Of a DNA stretch of 58,594 bases, positions 17,473-26,188 are shown piece by piece. Source of the stretch: Bacillus renqingensis. Its GTDB lineage: Bacteria > Bacillota > Bacilli > Bacillales > Cytobacillaceae. The stretch is taken from NCBI RefSeq assembly GCF_016464375.1, contig NZ_JADDIU010000028.1, forward strand, positions 1 through 58,594, given 5' to 3'. The notes beneath the pieces are model-generated. The model was given only the letters and a program-made list of their open reading frames with translations, was not told the DNA's origin and ran no database searches. The stretch's first letter is position 1; every line of letters starts with the position of its first letter. The translations under genes and the position numbers were made by a program.

Positions 17473-18732
17473 ATGTCTAATTCAATGCCCCATGAAGAAG
17501 GAATGGATCACACTTTAAGCCTTTTAAGGGAAGGATATATGTATATTTTGAATCGCCGCCGCAGCTTTAACTCCGATGTCTTTGAGACCCGTCTACTCGG
17601 CAAAAAGGCGATCTGCATGGGAGGAAAGGAGGCTGCGGAAATTTTTTATGACCCGGAGAAATTTAAACGGGAAAGCTCAGCACCCAATCGGATAAAACAG
17701 ACGATATTTGGCAAAAGTGGGGTGCAAACATTGGATGGGGAGGATCATAAACATCGTAAGGAGATGTTTATGTCACTTATGTCCCCTAATAATCTGAACA
17801 GGCTAACCAAAATTGTCAAAGAAGAGTGGGAGACGACGGCAGAAAAGTGGTCACAGAAAGATCAAGTAATTTTATATGAGGAAGTTCAGAAAATGTTGTG
17901 CAGGGCTGCTTGCCGGTGGGCAGGTGTACCTGTATCAGAAGATCAAATAGATAGCCTAACCAATGATTTAGAAGCCATGTATGAGTCGGCAGCCGCTATT
18001 GGACCAGATCATTGGAAGGGAAGAAATGCCCGTAATCGTGTAGAAAAATGGTTACAAGAAATGATCAACAAAGTAAGGGATGGTGAAATTCAGCCGCCTG
18101 AAGAAACGGCGTTACATCGGTTTGCCTCATACCGTAACCTGGATGGAAATCTTCTCGACACGGAGACCGCTGCAGTAGAAGTCATCAATATTTTAAGACC
18201 CATTGTGGCGATTTCAATATTCATTAACTTTCTAGTGTTAGCCTTGCATCATTATCCGGAAGAAAGGAAGAAACTCGAAACAGGGGAAGAAAAATACGCG
18301 GAAATGTTTATACAGGAGGTACGGCGCTATTATCCATTCTTTCCGTTAATCGCGGCCCTAGTAAAAAAGGATTTCACCTGGAATAACTATCAGTTTGAAA
18401 AAGACACATTAACTTTTTTGGATCTTTATGGAACCAACCATGATCCTCAACTTTGGGAGAATCCTGATGTATTCAATCCAAATCGGTTTGCTGATTGGGG
18501 AGGAAGTCCCTTTGGATTTATTCCGCAAGGCGGGGGGGACTACATGATGGGGCACCGCTGTGCCGGGGAGTGGGTCACAATTGAGGTTATGAAAGCGAGT
18601 CTGGACTTTTTTATAAATGGAATCAACTACGATATTCCTGACCAAGACTTAAGCTATAGCATGGTAAGCATACCGAGTATTCCCAATAGTAAAATCATGA
18701 TTCAAAACGTAAAAAAGCAGAGGGATTATTGA
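17473..18732 (+). CDS. cypC: Fatty-acid peroxygenase, cytochrome P450 CYP152 family
   Basis: A 419-residue P450 of the H2O2-using CYP152 group (B. subtilis YbdT/P450-BSbeta). The heme-thiolate cysteine is C363 in GHRCAGEW. The arginine that binds the fatty-acid carboxylate, replacing the usual acid-alcohol pair, is R242 followed by P243 ([10 protein letters not shown]). Both positions equal those known for P450-BSbeta. These enzymes hydroxylate fatty acids at the alpha or beta carbon, or decarboxylate them, without a reductase partner. The start has the ribosome binding site AGGAGCTGATGTT. A terminator follows. The residue at 85-88 ([10 protein letters not shown]) fits the substrate-channel region. 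Confidence 0.93.
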   Translation: MSNSMPHEEGMDHTLSLLREGYMYILNRRRSFNSDVFETRLLGKKAICMGGKEAAEIFYDPEKFKRESSAPNRIKQTIFGKSGVQTLDGEDHKHRKEMFMSLMSPNNLNRLTKIVKEEWETTAEKWSQKDQVILYEEVQKMLCRAACRWAGVPVSEDQIDSLTNDLEAMYESAAAIGPDHWKGRNARNRVEKWLQEMINKVRDGEIQPPEETALHRFASYRNLDGNLLDTETAAVEVINILRPIVAISIFINFLVLALHHYPEERKKLETGEEKYAEMFIQEVRRYYPFFPLIAALVKKDFTWNNYQFEKDTLTFLDLYGTNHDPQLWENPDVFNPNRFADWGGSPFGFIPQGGGDYMMGHRCAGEWVTIEVMKASLDFFINGINYDIPDQDLSYSMVSIPSIPNSKIMIQNVKKQRDY

Positions 18733-18741
18733 AATCATTTG

Positions 18742-18794
18742 ATTCTTAAAGGATAAAAAAAGGACTGGATAAGTCCTTTTTATCCTTTAAGAAT
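18742..18794. terminator. Terminator after cypC
   Basis: A long inverted repeat: ATTCTTAAAGGATA (18742-18755) pairs with TATCCTTTAAGAAT (18781-18794), and the inner arms AAAGGACT/AAGTCCTTTT also pair. Confidence 0.75.
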
Positions 18795-18889
18795 TTATAT
18801 TTTCGACTATGAGCATTGTATCAACTAGTGCTGACCATTTTTTGGCATACTTGATCCCAAAGAAAACGTACGTCCCTAAGATTTACTTA

Positions 18890-18997
18890 CTATTTTTTTT
18901 GCTGTTTCTTAGGATTATCTACATTAAAAGCAGTTTCAGTCTCATGGTCCTTTTTGATTTGTTCCATACTTGAATTTTTGATTCCCTTCTTGGACAT
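18890..18997 (-). CDS. Small hydrophilic protein (35 aa)
   Basis: A 35-residue, Lys/Gln/Asn-rich protein (starting MSKKGIKNSSMEQI, ending NPKKQQKK). The ATG at 18997 has a strong AAAGGTGGTG ribosome binding site; the reading frame extends further upstream, but with no comparable site. Size and composition resemble the minor small spore or cell-surface proteins of Bacillaceae, but I do not recognise the family. It lies upstream of, and in the opposite orientation to, the MFS gene and in the same orientation as the neighbouring HMA-like gene. Confidence 0.55.
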   Translation of the reverse strand: MSKKGIKNSSMEQIKKDHETETAFNVDNPKKQQKK

Positions 18998-19092
18998 AGT
19001 TTCACCACCTTTGTTCTTATTTTTCCTTACGTCTAAAGAATGATTCAAAATAAAAACAGGGGATATAAGCCTATCTGCCAATAAAAGTCCCT

Positions 19093-19302
19093 TTAATCTT
19101 CAACGCTAAATCCATTTCTTATGATATTGCTGATGATTGCATCCTGGGAAAGTTTGTTCTCATTATACTCAATTTTTACTTCTCCATCATTTACATCTAC
19201 TAACGCCCTTTCGATGCCTGGCATTCCGGAAAGAATGGTTTCCAACGTCTGAATGGGTTGTTCCTTCACCACTTCTTTTAGATAAACTGTCATGTCTGCC
19301 AT
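19093..19302 (-). CDS. HMA-like (heavy-metal-associated fold) small protein
   Basis: A 69-residue protein with the beta-alpha-beta-beta-alpha-beta pattern of heavy-metal-associated domains (TVYLKEVV, QPIQTLETILSGMPGIERAL, VKIEYNENKLSQDAIISNII). The metal-binding CxxC of CopZ/MerP-type proteins is absent; the corresponding loop reads KEVVKEQPIQ. It is therefore unlikely to bind copper in the usual way. The start at 19302 (ATG) is preceded by AAAGGAT; a TTG at 19308 is an alternative. Function unknown. Confidence 0.7.
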   Translation of the reverse strand: MADMTVYLKEVVKEQPIQTLETILSGMPGIERALVDVNDGEVKIEYNENKLSQDAIISNIIRNGFSVED

Positions 19303-19551
19303 TGCCAATTATCCTTTCACTCGTACTCGGTAATAATATCAAGCATAGATTGTGCCAATTTGCCTTGTTTTAGTCAGGATATTACATCCATTTGGTAACG
19401 ATAGCCGCAAACACCCATCAGTGAATCAAATATTTACAAGAACAATACCTATGATTCCCCCCTATTTTTCCTAAGCATTTAATTGGCAATGAAGAGGAAA
19501 TCAAGGTAATCTGTAACAGTATATTTAAAATTGGGTGTTGGGGGTTGGACG

Positions 19552-21000
19552 ATGGATAAATCAGGCAATAAGCAGTCGATGATTGTGATACTTTTGCTTG
19601 CCGGATCTTTTATTGCCATTTTGAATCAAACACTAATGATTACAGCAATACCTCCGATTATGGATGAGATGAACATCACTGCAAATAGTGCACAATGGCT
19701 GACGACAGTCTTTATGCTGATGAATGGAATCATGGTTCCGATCAGTGCCTTTTTATTGGAACGATTTACGACGAGACAGTTGTTTATCTCAGCGATGAGC
19801 ATTTTTGCAGCAGGGACCATTGTCGGTGGTATCGCTCCAAATTTTGAAATTCTCCTTTTAGGAAGAGTTATTCAGTCCTGTGGCGCAGGGGTGATGCTGC
19901 CGTTGATGACAACCGTTTTTCTACTGATCTTTCCGGTAAATAAGCGCGGTTCAGCAATGGGGCTCGTAGGGCTAGTGATTTCCTTTGCCCCAGCCATTGG
20001 ACCTGCGCTTTCCGGATGGGTTACATCGCATTTTTCATGGAGAGTGTTATTTTTTATTATTTTGCCTATTGCCATAATCGATATCTTTGTCGCATTTCTT
20101 TCCTTGAAAAATGTTACCGAAGTTTCCAAACCAAAAGTAGATGTCGTATCGATTCCATTATCTTCATTAGGATTTGGCGGGCTTCTTTATGGATTTACTT
20201 GTGCTGGAAATTACGGTTGGTCACATGCAGCAACACTGCTATCACTCGTGATTGGCGGCCTATCCCTGCTATTATTTATTCTCCGTCAATTACGACTAAA
20301 ACAGCCCATGCTGGAGTTCCGTGTTTTTACATTTTCAATTTTTCCGTTCGCTATTTGTATTAGCATGATTGGCTTTATGGGTTTAATTGGCGCCGAAACG
20401 ATTATCCCGCTCTTTATGCAGCGGATGAGGGGATTTTCTGCCTTTGATGCGGGTCTGGCTTTATTACCCGGTGCCCTGATTAGCGGGTTCATGTCACCAA
20501 TAGTAGGGAGAATATTTGATAAAATAGGGGCAAGATGGCTTGTGATGATTGGCTTAACCATCATGACCGCTGCTTCATTTGCTTTTACCAATTTAGGTCC
20601 AGCAACCTCAATGACTTACATTACCGTCCTTTATGGGATTCGGATGTTTGGCTTATCGATGGTCATGATGCCAATCTCAACTGCTGCCCTGAACCAGCTG
20701 CCAAAACGATTCATTCCCCATGGGGCTGCCATGGATAATACAATGAGAATGATTGCTGCCTCTGTAGGTACCGCCATTCTTGTGACTGTCATGACAACAA
20801 CAGCGGAAACAGCGAAACTGCGCCCGGACATTGCCTATCCCGATATACACGGTGCGAATATTGCCTTTATAGTGGTTTCCATCCTTTCCTTACTTGGACT
20901 GATCCTTTCCTTTTTCATAAAATATAGTCGACAGGACGAGGATGAGGCGGAGGGAAAGAGTCAAAGAAACGTACAGATGAACTCCAGCAGTAGTGTCTGA
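19552..21000 (+). CDS. MFS transporter, DHA2 (EmrB/QacA) family
   Basis: A 482-residue drug:H+ antiporter with about 14 transmembrane helices. Motif A-like and motif C-like sequences are present (LGRVIQSCGAGVMLPLMTTVF and SFAPAIGPALSGWV), with the DHA2 start FIAILNQTLMITAIPPIMDE. The ATG at 19552 follows TTGGGGGTT; an earlier TTG at 19531 is less likely. It closely resembles, region by region, the MFS gene at 28889 in the same window, so the two are probably paralogues. No regulator is adjacent, and it ends at a clear terminator. Confidence 0.92.
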   Translation: MDKSGNKQSMIVILLLAGSFIAILNQTLMITAIPPIMDEMNITANSAQWLTTVFMLMNGIMVPISAFLLERFTTRQLFISAMSIFAAGTIVGGIAPNFEILLLGRVIQSCGAGVMLPLMTTVFLLIFPVNKRGSAMGLVGLVISFAPAIGPALSGWVTSHFSWRVLFFIILPIAIIDIFVAFLSLKNVTEVSKPKVDVVSIPLSSLGFGGLLYGFTCAGNYGWSHAATLLSLVIGGLSLLLFILRQLRLKQPMLEFRVFTFSIFPFAICISMIGFMGLIGAETIIPLFMQRMRGFSAFDAGLALLPGALISGFMSPIVGRIFDKIGARWLVMIGLTIMTAASFAFTNLGPATSMTYITVLYGIRMFGLSMVMMPISTAALNQLPKRFIPHGAAMDNTMRMIAASVGTAILVTVMTTTAETAKLRPDIAYPDIHGANIAFIVVSILSLLGLILSFFIKYSRQDEDEAEGKSQRNVQMNSSSSV

Positions 21001-21026
21001 AGAGAAGGAAAAAACAATAATAAATG

Positions 21027-21072
21027 CCAGCCCTCTGTTACGAATTATCCCAGCAGAGGGCTGGTCTGATTT
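21027..21072 (+). terminator. Terminator after MFS gene
   Basis: CCAGCCCTCTG (21027-21037) and CAGAGGGCTGG (21054-21064) form an 11-bp stem followed by TCTGATTTT. Confidence 0.75.
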
Positions 21073-21187
21073 TAGACGAATAAAGAAGAGATTCCTTCCT
21101 TCCATAATCTTCATCAGCATTGGTAAAATAGATATGTTACCGTTGGTTTAGAAGTGGAAAGTAAGAGTTTGACTAGGAGTGGTGAAC

Positions 21188-21981
21188 ATGGACAGCAACT
21201 TAGATACGTGTACCAACCTCATTGGGAAGGCCAAGAATATTGTCGTGCTAACCGGTGCTGGAATTAGCACTGAATCAGGAATCAAAGATTTTAGATCCAA
21301 AACGGGGATTTATCAAATGGCACCTGAATACATTCTCTCCCTTGATTATTTTTATCAACATCCAGCAGAGTTTAATCAGTTTGCCATGGAGCACCTTTAC
21401 CATCCTGATGCAATCCCAAATAAGGGGCATGAAATACTGGCAAAATGGGAGAAACAAGGCAAAGTTCGCCATATTATTACCCAAAACATTGATGGCCTTC
21501 ACCAAAAGGCAGGCAGTAAAAACGTCATTGAGTTTCATGGAACGATAAAAACCGCATCCTGTTTGCATTGCGGAAAAATCTACCCAACGGAGGAAATGGT
21601 TTCACGTATGCAAACAATGGAGGATTTTTATATCTGCAATTATTGTAAGAGCAAAAGAGAAAAAGAGCATTATATCAAACCTGATGTCGTGTTGTATGGG
21701 GATGCAGGCGAGTGGTTTTCGGTTGATGGATTTAATACCATCATTCAACTCATTGAACAGGCCGATTGTATAGTGGTGCTGGGCACAAGCCTTAAGGTAA
21801 CTCCATTTTCAGTCTTCCCACAATATAGAAGGCGGGGCGCCCCTTGATAATAATTAATAAAGGGGATACACCTTATGATGATACAGCCGGTGCCTACGTC
21901 ATACAGGATTCAATTGGAAAATCATTGTCCCAAATTAACAGGAATTTGTCTGAAGGGGAACTAAAAAGATTCAACAAATAG
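21188..21981 (+). pseudogene. Sir2-family NAD-dependent deacetylase, frameshifted
   Basis: A sirtuin with intact catalytic features: GAGISTESGIKDFRS, TQNIDGLHQKAG, the catalytic histidine in EFHGTIKTASC, zinc pairs CLHC and CNYC, and VVLGTSLKVTPFSVFP. The frame stops at 21847 after RRRGAP. One base out of phase, the sequence continues perfectly as LIIINKGDTPYDDTAGAYVI and on to TAG at 21981, which is the expected sirtuin C-terminus. A single missing base in the GCCCC run near 21840 explains this. ATG 21188 (after TAGGAG) is the start. Either the protein lacks its last Rossmann strand and about 45 residues, or the base is a sequencing error. Full-length it would deacetylate acyl-lysines, for example on acetyl-CoA synthetase. 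Confidence 0.8.
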
Positions 21982-22052
21982 GGAATTTAGTTGATTAAGC
22001 GGTTAAAAGGTGATACAGATTAACACATGTCTAATTTGCAGGGAACGGTCTA

Positions 22053-22175
22053 ATGGTACATGAAATTGCCAGCGTTCCCGGCTTAAAACCGAACACTGTG
22101 AAGACCAGGTTGTTCCGGGCAAGAAAACAGTTAAAGCAATTGTTCCACGAACAACAGAGTGCTAGGATCATTTGA
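22053..22175 (+). pseudogene. ECF sigma factor C-terminal remnant
   Basis: A 40-codon open stretch encodes EIASVPGLKPNTVKTRLF and then RARKQLKQLF, which is the helix-turn-helix of sigma-70 region 4.2 as found in ECF sigma factors. The normal region 2 and linker are missing upstream and there is no ribosome binding site at the nominal ATG. It appears to be the decayed 3' end of a lost sigma-factor gene, next to the broken sirtuin. Confidence 0.7.
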
Positions 22176-22341
22176 AACTTGAGGCCGATTGAACGGTTCT
22201 TTCAAATATAAGGGGCGTTCCGATACGTACCCTTTGCTTTAAAAAATTGAAGTTAAAGGTGTCCCGATTCCTTCATTTCATGTAAAATAAGAAAATAGAC
22301 AAAAGTAAAAATTATCATCAATATAGCATGGAGGAAGAACG

Positions 22342-23292
22342 GTGTCATACAAACTAAAAAACAATTTTAAACTATTTGCATTAAATTCGAATCCAGGGTT
22401 GGCAAAGGAAATGGCCAGGCTGTTGGGCTGTGAGCTCGGCAAATGTTCCGTTACTCAATTTAGCGATGGCGAAATTCAAATCAATATTGAAGAAAGTGTA
22501 CGCGGAAGCGAAGTGTTCGTCGTTCAATCCACTTCCGATCCAACGAATGAACATATCATGGAGCTTCTAATTATGATTGATGCCTTGAAAAGAGCTTCAG
22601 CAAAGGTAATCACACTTGTCATTCCCTACTACAGCTATGCACGCCAAGACAGAAAGGCCAGATCCCGGGAGCCTATTACAGCGAAATTACTGGCCAACCT
22701 TTTAGAGACAGTAGGAGCAACCAGAGTGCTTACCGTTGACTTTCATGCACCACAAGCTCAAGGTTTTTTCGACATACCTGTGGATCATCTCACTGGGATT
22801 CCGATCCTTGCTGACTATTTTGAGAAAAAGGCGTTAGAGGATATTGTAATCGTTGCCCCGCACAATGGCGGAGTGGTTAGGGCAAGAAAAATGGCCAGCC
22901 AATTAAATGCTCCCATTGCCTTAATTGACCGGCGCCGCCCAAAACATGATGTATCTGATATCATGCACATCATTGGAAATATCCATGGCAAAAATGCCAT
23001 TATTGTGGATGATTTAATTGATACAGCTGAAACCATCACTTCCGGAGCAAATGCTTTAATGGAGGAAGGGGCAAAAGCAGTATATGCCTGTTGTACGCAC
23101 CCCGTTTTCTCCGGCCCTGCCATTAGACGAATCGAGTCCTCATCGATTAAAGAATTAGTGGTAACGAACACCATCAGGCTGCCGGAAGAAGGATTAATGA
23201 ATAAAATTACTACATTATCCGTTGCCCCGTTGCTTACAGAGGCAATTAATCGGATTCATCATGAAAAAGCGGTAAGTCCTTTATTTGAATAG
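22342..23292 (+). CDS. prs: Ribose-phosphate pyrophosphokinase
   Basis: A 316-residue PRPP synthetase that makes 5-phosphoribosyl diphosphate from ribose 5-phosphate and ATP for nucleotide, His and Trp synthesis. It has the class I sequence [20 protein letters not shown] (ATP/flexible loop) and the PRPP-binding loop [11 protein letters not shown] at residues 222-232. The start is a GTG with GGAGGAAGAAC upstream. The gene stands alone, not behind gcaD (glmU) where the housekeeping Bacillus prs lies, so it may be a second copy; this is inference. A terminator follows directly. Confidence 0.93.
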   Translation: MSYKLKNNFKLFALNSNPGLAKEMARLLGCELGKCSVTQFSDGEIQINIEESVRGSEVFVVQSTSDPTNEHIMELLIMIDALKRASAKVITLVIPYYSYARQDRKARSREPITAKLLANLLETVGATRVLTVDFHAPQAQGFFDIPVDHLTGIPILADYFEKKALEDIVIVAPHNGGVVRARKMASQLNAPIALIDRRRPKHDVSDIMHIIGNIHGKNAIIVDDLIDTAETITSGANALMEEGAKAVYACCTHPVFSGPAIRRIESSSIKELVVTNTIRLPEEGLMNKITTLSVAPLLTEAINRIHHEKAVSPLFE

Positions 23293-23651
23293 AAGGTTTT
23301 GAGTCAGTACTTCGGTGGACTGACTCTATTTTTTTCTCCTAATGTTTTAAAAAAAGCAATCCCCTGAATTATGAAGGTATGTACCATATCAATATTAGAT
23401 TAATTTTATATAAAACATATATCATTTTAGATGCTATGTGCTGCATAATATGAAAACAAAGAATTTTTGAGATAGTGATTAGCGTTAAAAAGGGGGGAAA
23501 CTAAGATGGGTGATGGATGAAATCAATGATCCAAATTCCCTGTTCATTTTTTCAACCGCAATGTTCATAATTGAACAAACTTTAAAACAGAGCGTGTTGT
23601 AGGTAACCTAGTTTTTATAAAAGAAATTCTAGTTAGGAAGTGTGATGCCTC
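23293..23651. other. Intergenic region between prs and asparagine synthetase
   Basis: 359 bp. After the prs terminator (23301-23336) no credible gene is present. A palindrome TGTTCA-TAAT-TGAACA lies at 23562-23577 and could be an operator for the synthetase. A strong ribosome-binding-like GGGGGG at 23492-23497 precedes ATG-GGT-GAT-GGA-TGA (23506), a 4-codon frame that may be a leader or a relic. Confidence 0.45.
23301..23336 (+). terminator. Terminator after prs
   Basis: GAGTCAGT (23301-23308) pairs with ACTGACTC (23319-23326), followed by TATTTTTTT. Confidence 0.85.
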
Positions 23652-25499
23652 ATGTGTGGAATAACGGGATGGGTTGATTGGCACCAAGATTTAACAAAGC
23701 AGGTTTCCATTGTGCAAAAAATGGCAGAAACATTAGGCAAGCGTGGGCCGGACGACTCCAATGTCTGGAGTAGCCCTCAAATAATACTGGGGCATACTAG
23801 GTTAATTGTGGTGGATCCGGTTGGAGGAGTCCAGCCAATGACCAAGACATGGAATGGGCAAACGTACACAATGGTGTATAACGGGGAACTTTATAATACA
23901 GAAGAGATCCGAAAGGAATTACTGAAAAGCGGACATAGATTCGATTCGCACTCAGATACAGAGGTTTTATTGACCGCCTATATAGAGTGGGGAGAACAAT
24001 GTGTTGCCTATTTAAATGGGATTTTCGCTTTTGCAATTTGGGACCATCGGTTGCAAAAACTTTTCGTGGCAAGAGATCGACTTGGGGTGAAACCATTTTT
24101 TTTCAAAGAGGCAAACGGATCGTTACTTTTTGGTTCTGAAATAAAAGCGATACTTGCTCATCCAGCCGTAAAAAGGGAAATTGATAGGGAAGGACTTCAG
24201 GAAATTTTCGGACTTGGCCCCTCCCGAACACCGGGTAGTGGTGTGTTTCGTGGAATCAAAGAACTGCGGCCAGCCCATGTGCTTATATACGATAAAAATG
24301 GTGTAAACATCAGAAGATATTGGAATGTCATAAGTCGAAAGCACCCGCATTCATTAGCGGAAACTATTGAACAGGTAAGATTCCTTTTAAAAGATGCGGT
24401 TGAACGACAATTGGTGGCCGATGTCCCGGTGTGTACGTTTTTATCAGGCGGTGTTGATTCTAGTGCGATCAGTGCGTTTGCCAGTGACTTTTTTAAAAAG
24501 GAAGGTCGGGGAGCCCTTCATACGTATTCCATTGATTATGATGGGAATCACGACTTTTTTCAAGCTAATTCTTTTCAGCCTGACCAAGATTCACCGTGGA
24601 TTCAAAAAATGCAGGCCCATTTAGGATCGATTCACCATTCAGAGATCATTGATAATTATAGGCTAGCAGAGTATTTGGATGCTGCCGTTATCGCCAGGGA
24701 TTTGCCTGGGATGGCAGATGTGGACTCCTCGCTCCTATGGTTTAGCGAGCAAATCAAGAAAAATTATACCGTTGCCTTGTCTGGTGAATGTGCGGATGAA
24801 ATATTTGGAGGGTATCCATGGTTTTATCGGGAAGACCTGCTGCTTGATGCTGGGTTTCCGTGGATGAAATCGTTGGATGAGAGACAGACGCTGCTGCATC
24901 CTCATTGGCAACAGAAACTTCATCTAAACGAATTTGTCACTGAACAGTATAAAGAAACCATTCGCGAGGTTCCGAAGCTGGAGGGAGAAACCCGGTTAGA
25001 AGAACGGCGGCGTGAGATGTTTTATGCCAATATGATATGGTTTATGACCACATTATTAGATAGAAAAGATCGAATGAGCATGGGCGCAAGTTTGGAAGTG
25101 CGGGTTCCTTTTGCGGATCACCGTCTCGTAGAATATGCTTGGAACATCCCATGGGAGATGAAAATGCTTAATGGTCAGGAGAAAGGGATTTTACGAAAGG
25201 CACTGGAAGGTGTTCTTCCGGATGATATTTTATACCGTAAGAAAAGCCCTTATCCAAAGACCCATCACCCGCAATATCTGAATCTTGTAAAACATAAACT
25301 GAATACCGTCCTTGATGACAAAACATCGCCGATACTTGAATTAGTTTCCAAACAGAAAGTCCAAGAGATTATCGACACAGACGGTTCCTCGTTCAAAACT
25401 CCCTGGTTCGGCCAGCTGATGACCGGTCCACAGCTAATGGCTCACCTTATTCAAATCAATCATTGGCTCAAACACTATCAGATTAACATTATTGATTAG
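23652..25499 (+). CDS. asnB: Asparagine synthase (glutamine-hydrolysing)
   Basis: A 615-residue class B asparagine synthetase that makes Asn from Asp, ATP and glutamine-derived ammonia. The glutaminase domain starts with the nucleophile Cys2 (MCGITGW), continues through NGELYN and the SDTEVLL segment, and ends near residue 210. The synthetase domain has the ATP-pyrophosphatase loop SGGVDSS at residues 265-271 and SGECADEIFGGYPWF. B. subtilis has three such genes (asnB, asnH, asnO); the 615-aa length is close to AsnO, but I cannot choose from sequence alone. RBS AGGAAGTG. Confidence 0.93.
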   Translation: MCGITGWVDWHQDLTKQVSIVQKMAETLGKRGPDDSNVWSSPQIILGHTRLIVVDPVGGVQPMTKTWNGQTYTMVYNGELYNTEEIRKELLKSGHRFDSHSDTEVLLTAYIEWGEQCVAYLNGIFAFAIWDHRLQKLFVARDRLGVKPFFFKEANGSLLFGSEIKAILAHPAVKREIDREGLQEIFGLGPSRTPGSGVFRGIKELRPAHVLIYDKNGVNIRRYWNVISRKHPHSLAETIEQVRFLLKDAVERQLVADVPVCTFLSGGVDSSAISAFASDFFKKEGRGALHTYSIDYDGNHDFFQANSFQPDQDSPWIQKMQAHLGSIHHSEIIDNYRLAEYLDAAVIARDLPGMADVDSSLLWFSEQIKKNYTVALSGECADEIFGGYPWFYREDLLLDAGFPWMKSLDERQTLLHPHWQQKLHLNEFVTEQYKETIREVPKLEGETRLEERRREMFYANMIWFMTTLLDRKDRMSMGASLEVRVPFADHRLVEYAWNIPWEMKMLNGQEKGILRKALEGVLPDDILYRKKSPYPKTHHPQYLNLVKHKLNTVLDDKTSPILELVSKQKVQEIIDTDGSSFKTPWFGQLMTGPQLMAHLIQINHWLKHYQINIID

Positions 25500-25551
25500 A
25501 AAAGCGCAAGGCGCCTTGGTCAATTCTCAAAGTCGAATGATATAAATTCTA
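25500..25551 (+). repeat. Dispersed hairpin repeat, short (internally deleted) copy
   Basis: AAAAGCGCAAGGCGCCTTGG followed by CAATTCTCAAAGTCGAATGA and TATAAATTCT. Both ends match the longer copies at 52404-52560 and 52561-52707, but the central hairpin region is missing. Confidence 0.7.
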
Positions 25552-25557
25552 TGACTA

Positions 25558-25606
25558 CAAATAAGACGAATAGGGTGCCGCCTATTTGTCTTTATTTGTT
25601 TTACAA
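25558..25606 (+). terminator. Terminator after asparagine synthase
   Basis: ACAAATAAGACGAATAGG and CCTATTTGTCTTTATTTGT form a long imperfect hairpin before TTTTAC. Confidence 0.65.
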
Positions 25607-25673
25607 TATCGTTTCAAAACATACACTTTCCTTAATACCGTTTATAATTTTTGAACAGTAAGGAGAGGAAAAA

Positions 25674-26030
25674 ATGAACTTCGACATGCAAAAGGCGAAT
25701 TTGTTGGCTGATAATATTGATTATTTTATAAAATTCGTCCATGAAAATCATGAAAATAAAAACAGTTTCCGTTCGAATACAGATAAAGTGTATCAGATTA
25801 AACTTATTATCGAGGATTTTAAGTTTCAGATTATTGCGGATGAACTCCATAGAATCAATCAATTTGATTGGGATGGAAAGTATACACATTATTTAGTTGA
25901 TCAATTTAAAAAGGGAATTGACATTATTGATGAATATGTAAATAGAAATTATAATGATTTATTCATCTTTTCGGCAAGACTATATACACTAAAGAACCTC
26001 AGTCAATCTTTATCCCTGCTTCATAGGTAA
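25674..26030 (+). CDS. Hypothetical protein (118 aa)
   Basis: A soluble, charged and apparently all-helical protein of 118 residues (NLLADNIDYFIKFVHENHEN, YLVDQFKKGIDIIDEYVNRN). The ribosome binding site AAGGAGAGG is excellent, so it is very likely expressed. No motif, membrane segment or signal peptide is seen and I do not recognise the family. Its codon use is AT-rich compared with neighbours. It stands alone between a terminator and the MATE gene. Confidence 0.7.
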   Translation: MNFDMQKANLLADNIDYFIKFVHENHENKNSFRSNTDKVYQIKLIIEDFKFQIIADELHRINQFDWDGKYTHYLVDQFKKGIDIIDEYVNRNYNDLFIFSARLYTLKNLSQSLSLLHR

Positions 26031-26125
26031 CAGGCGTGCATTTTCCAATGTTCATAACCAAAACTTCTACATGCCGGTACTCTATTATAAATCCTCTAAA
26101 TTGCTCTGTTATCTCTACGTAATCG

Positions 26126-26134
26126 TGGTATAAT
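26126..26134 (+). promoter_or_regulatory. Extended -10 promoter of the MATE gene
   Basis: TGGTATAAT is a perfect extended -10 (TGnTATAAT), 55 nt before the MATE ATG. No strong -35 is seen, which is acceptable with an extended -10. Confidence 0.55.
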
Positions 26135-26188
26135 AATTCCTGTTGCTTACGTAATGAATCGACAAAACCATTAAAGAAGTGAACCATA

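Noticed and set aside
23506..23520. Four-codon frame after a strong Shine-Dalgarno sequence
   Set aside because: Too short to annotate as a gene. It is kept only as a possible leader in the findings.
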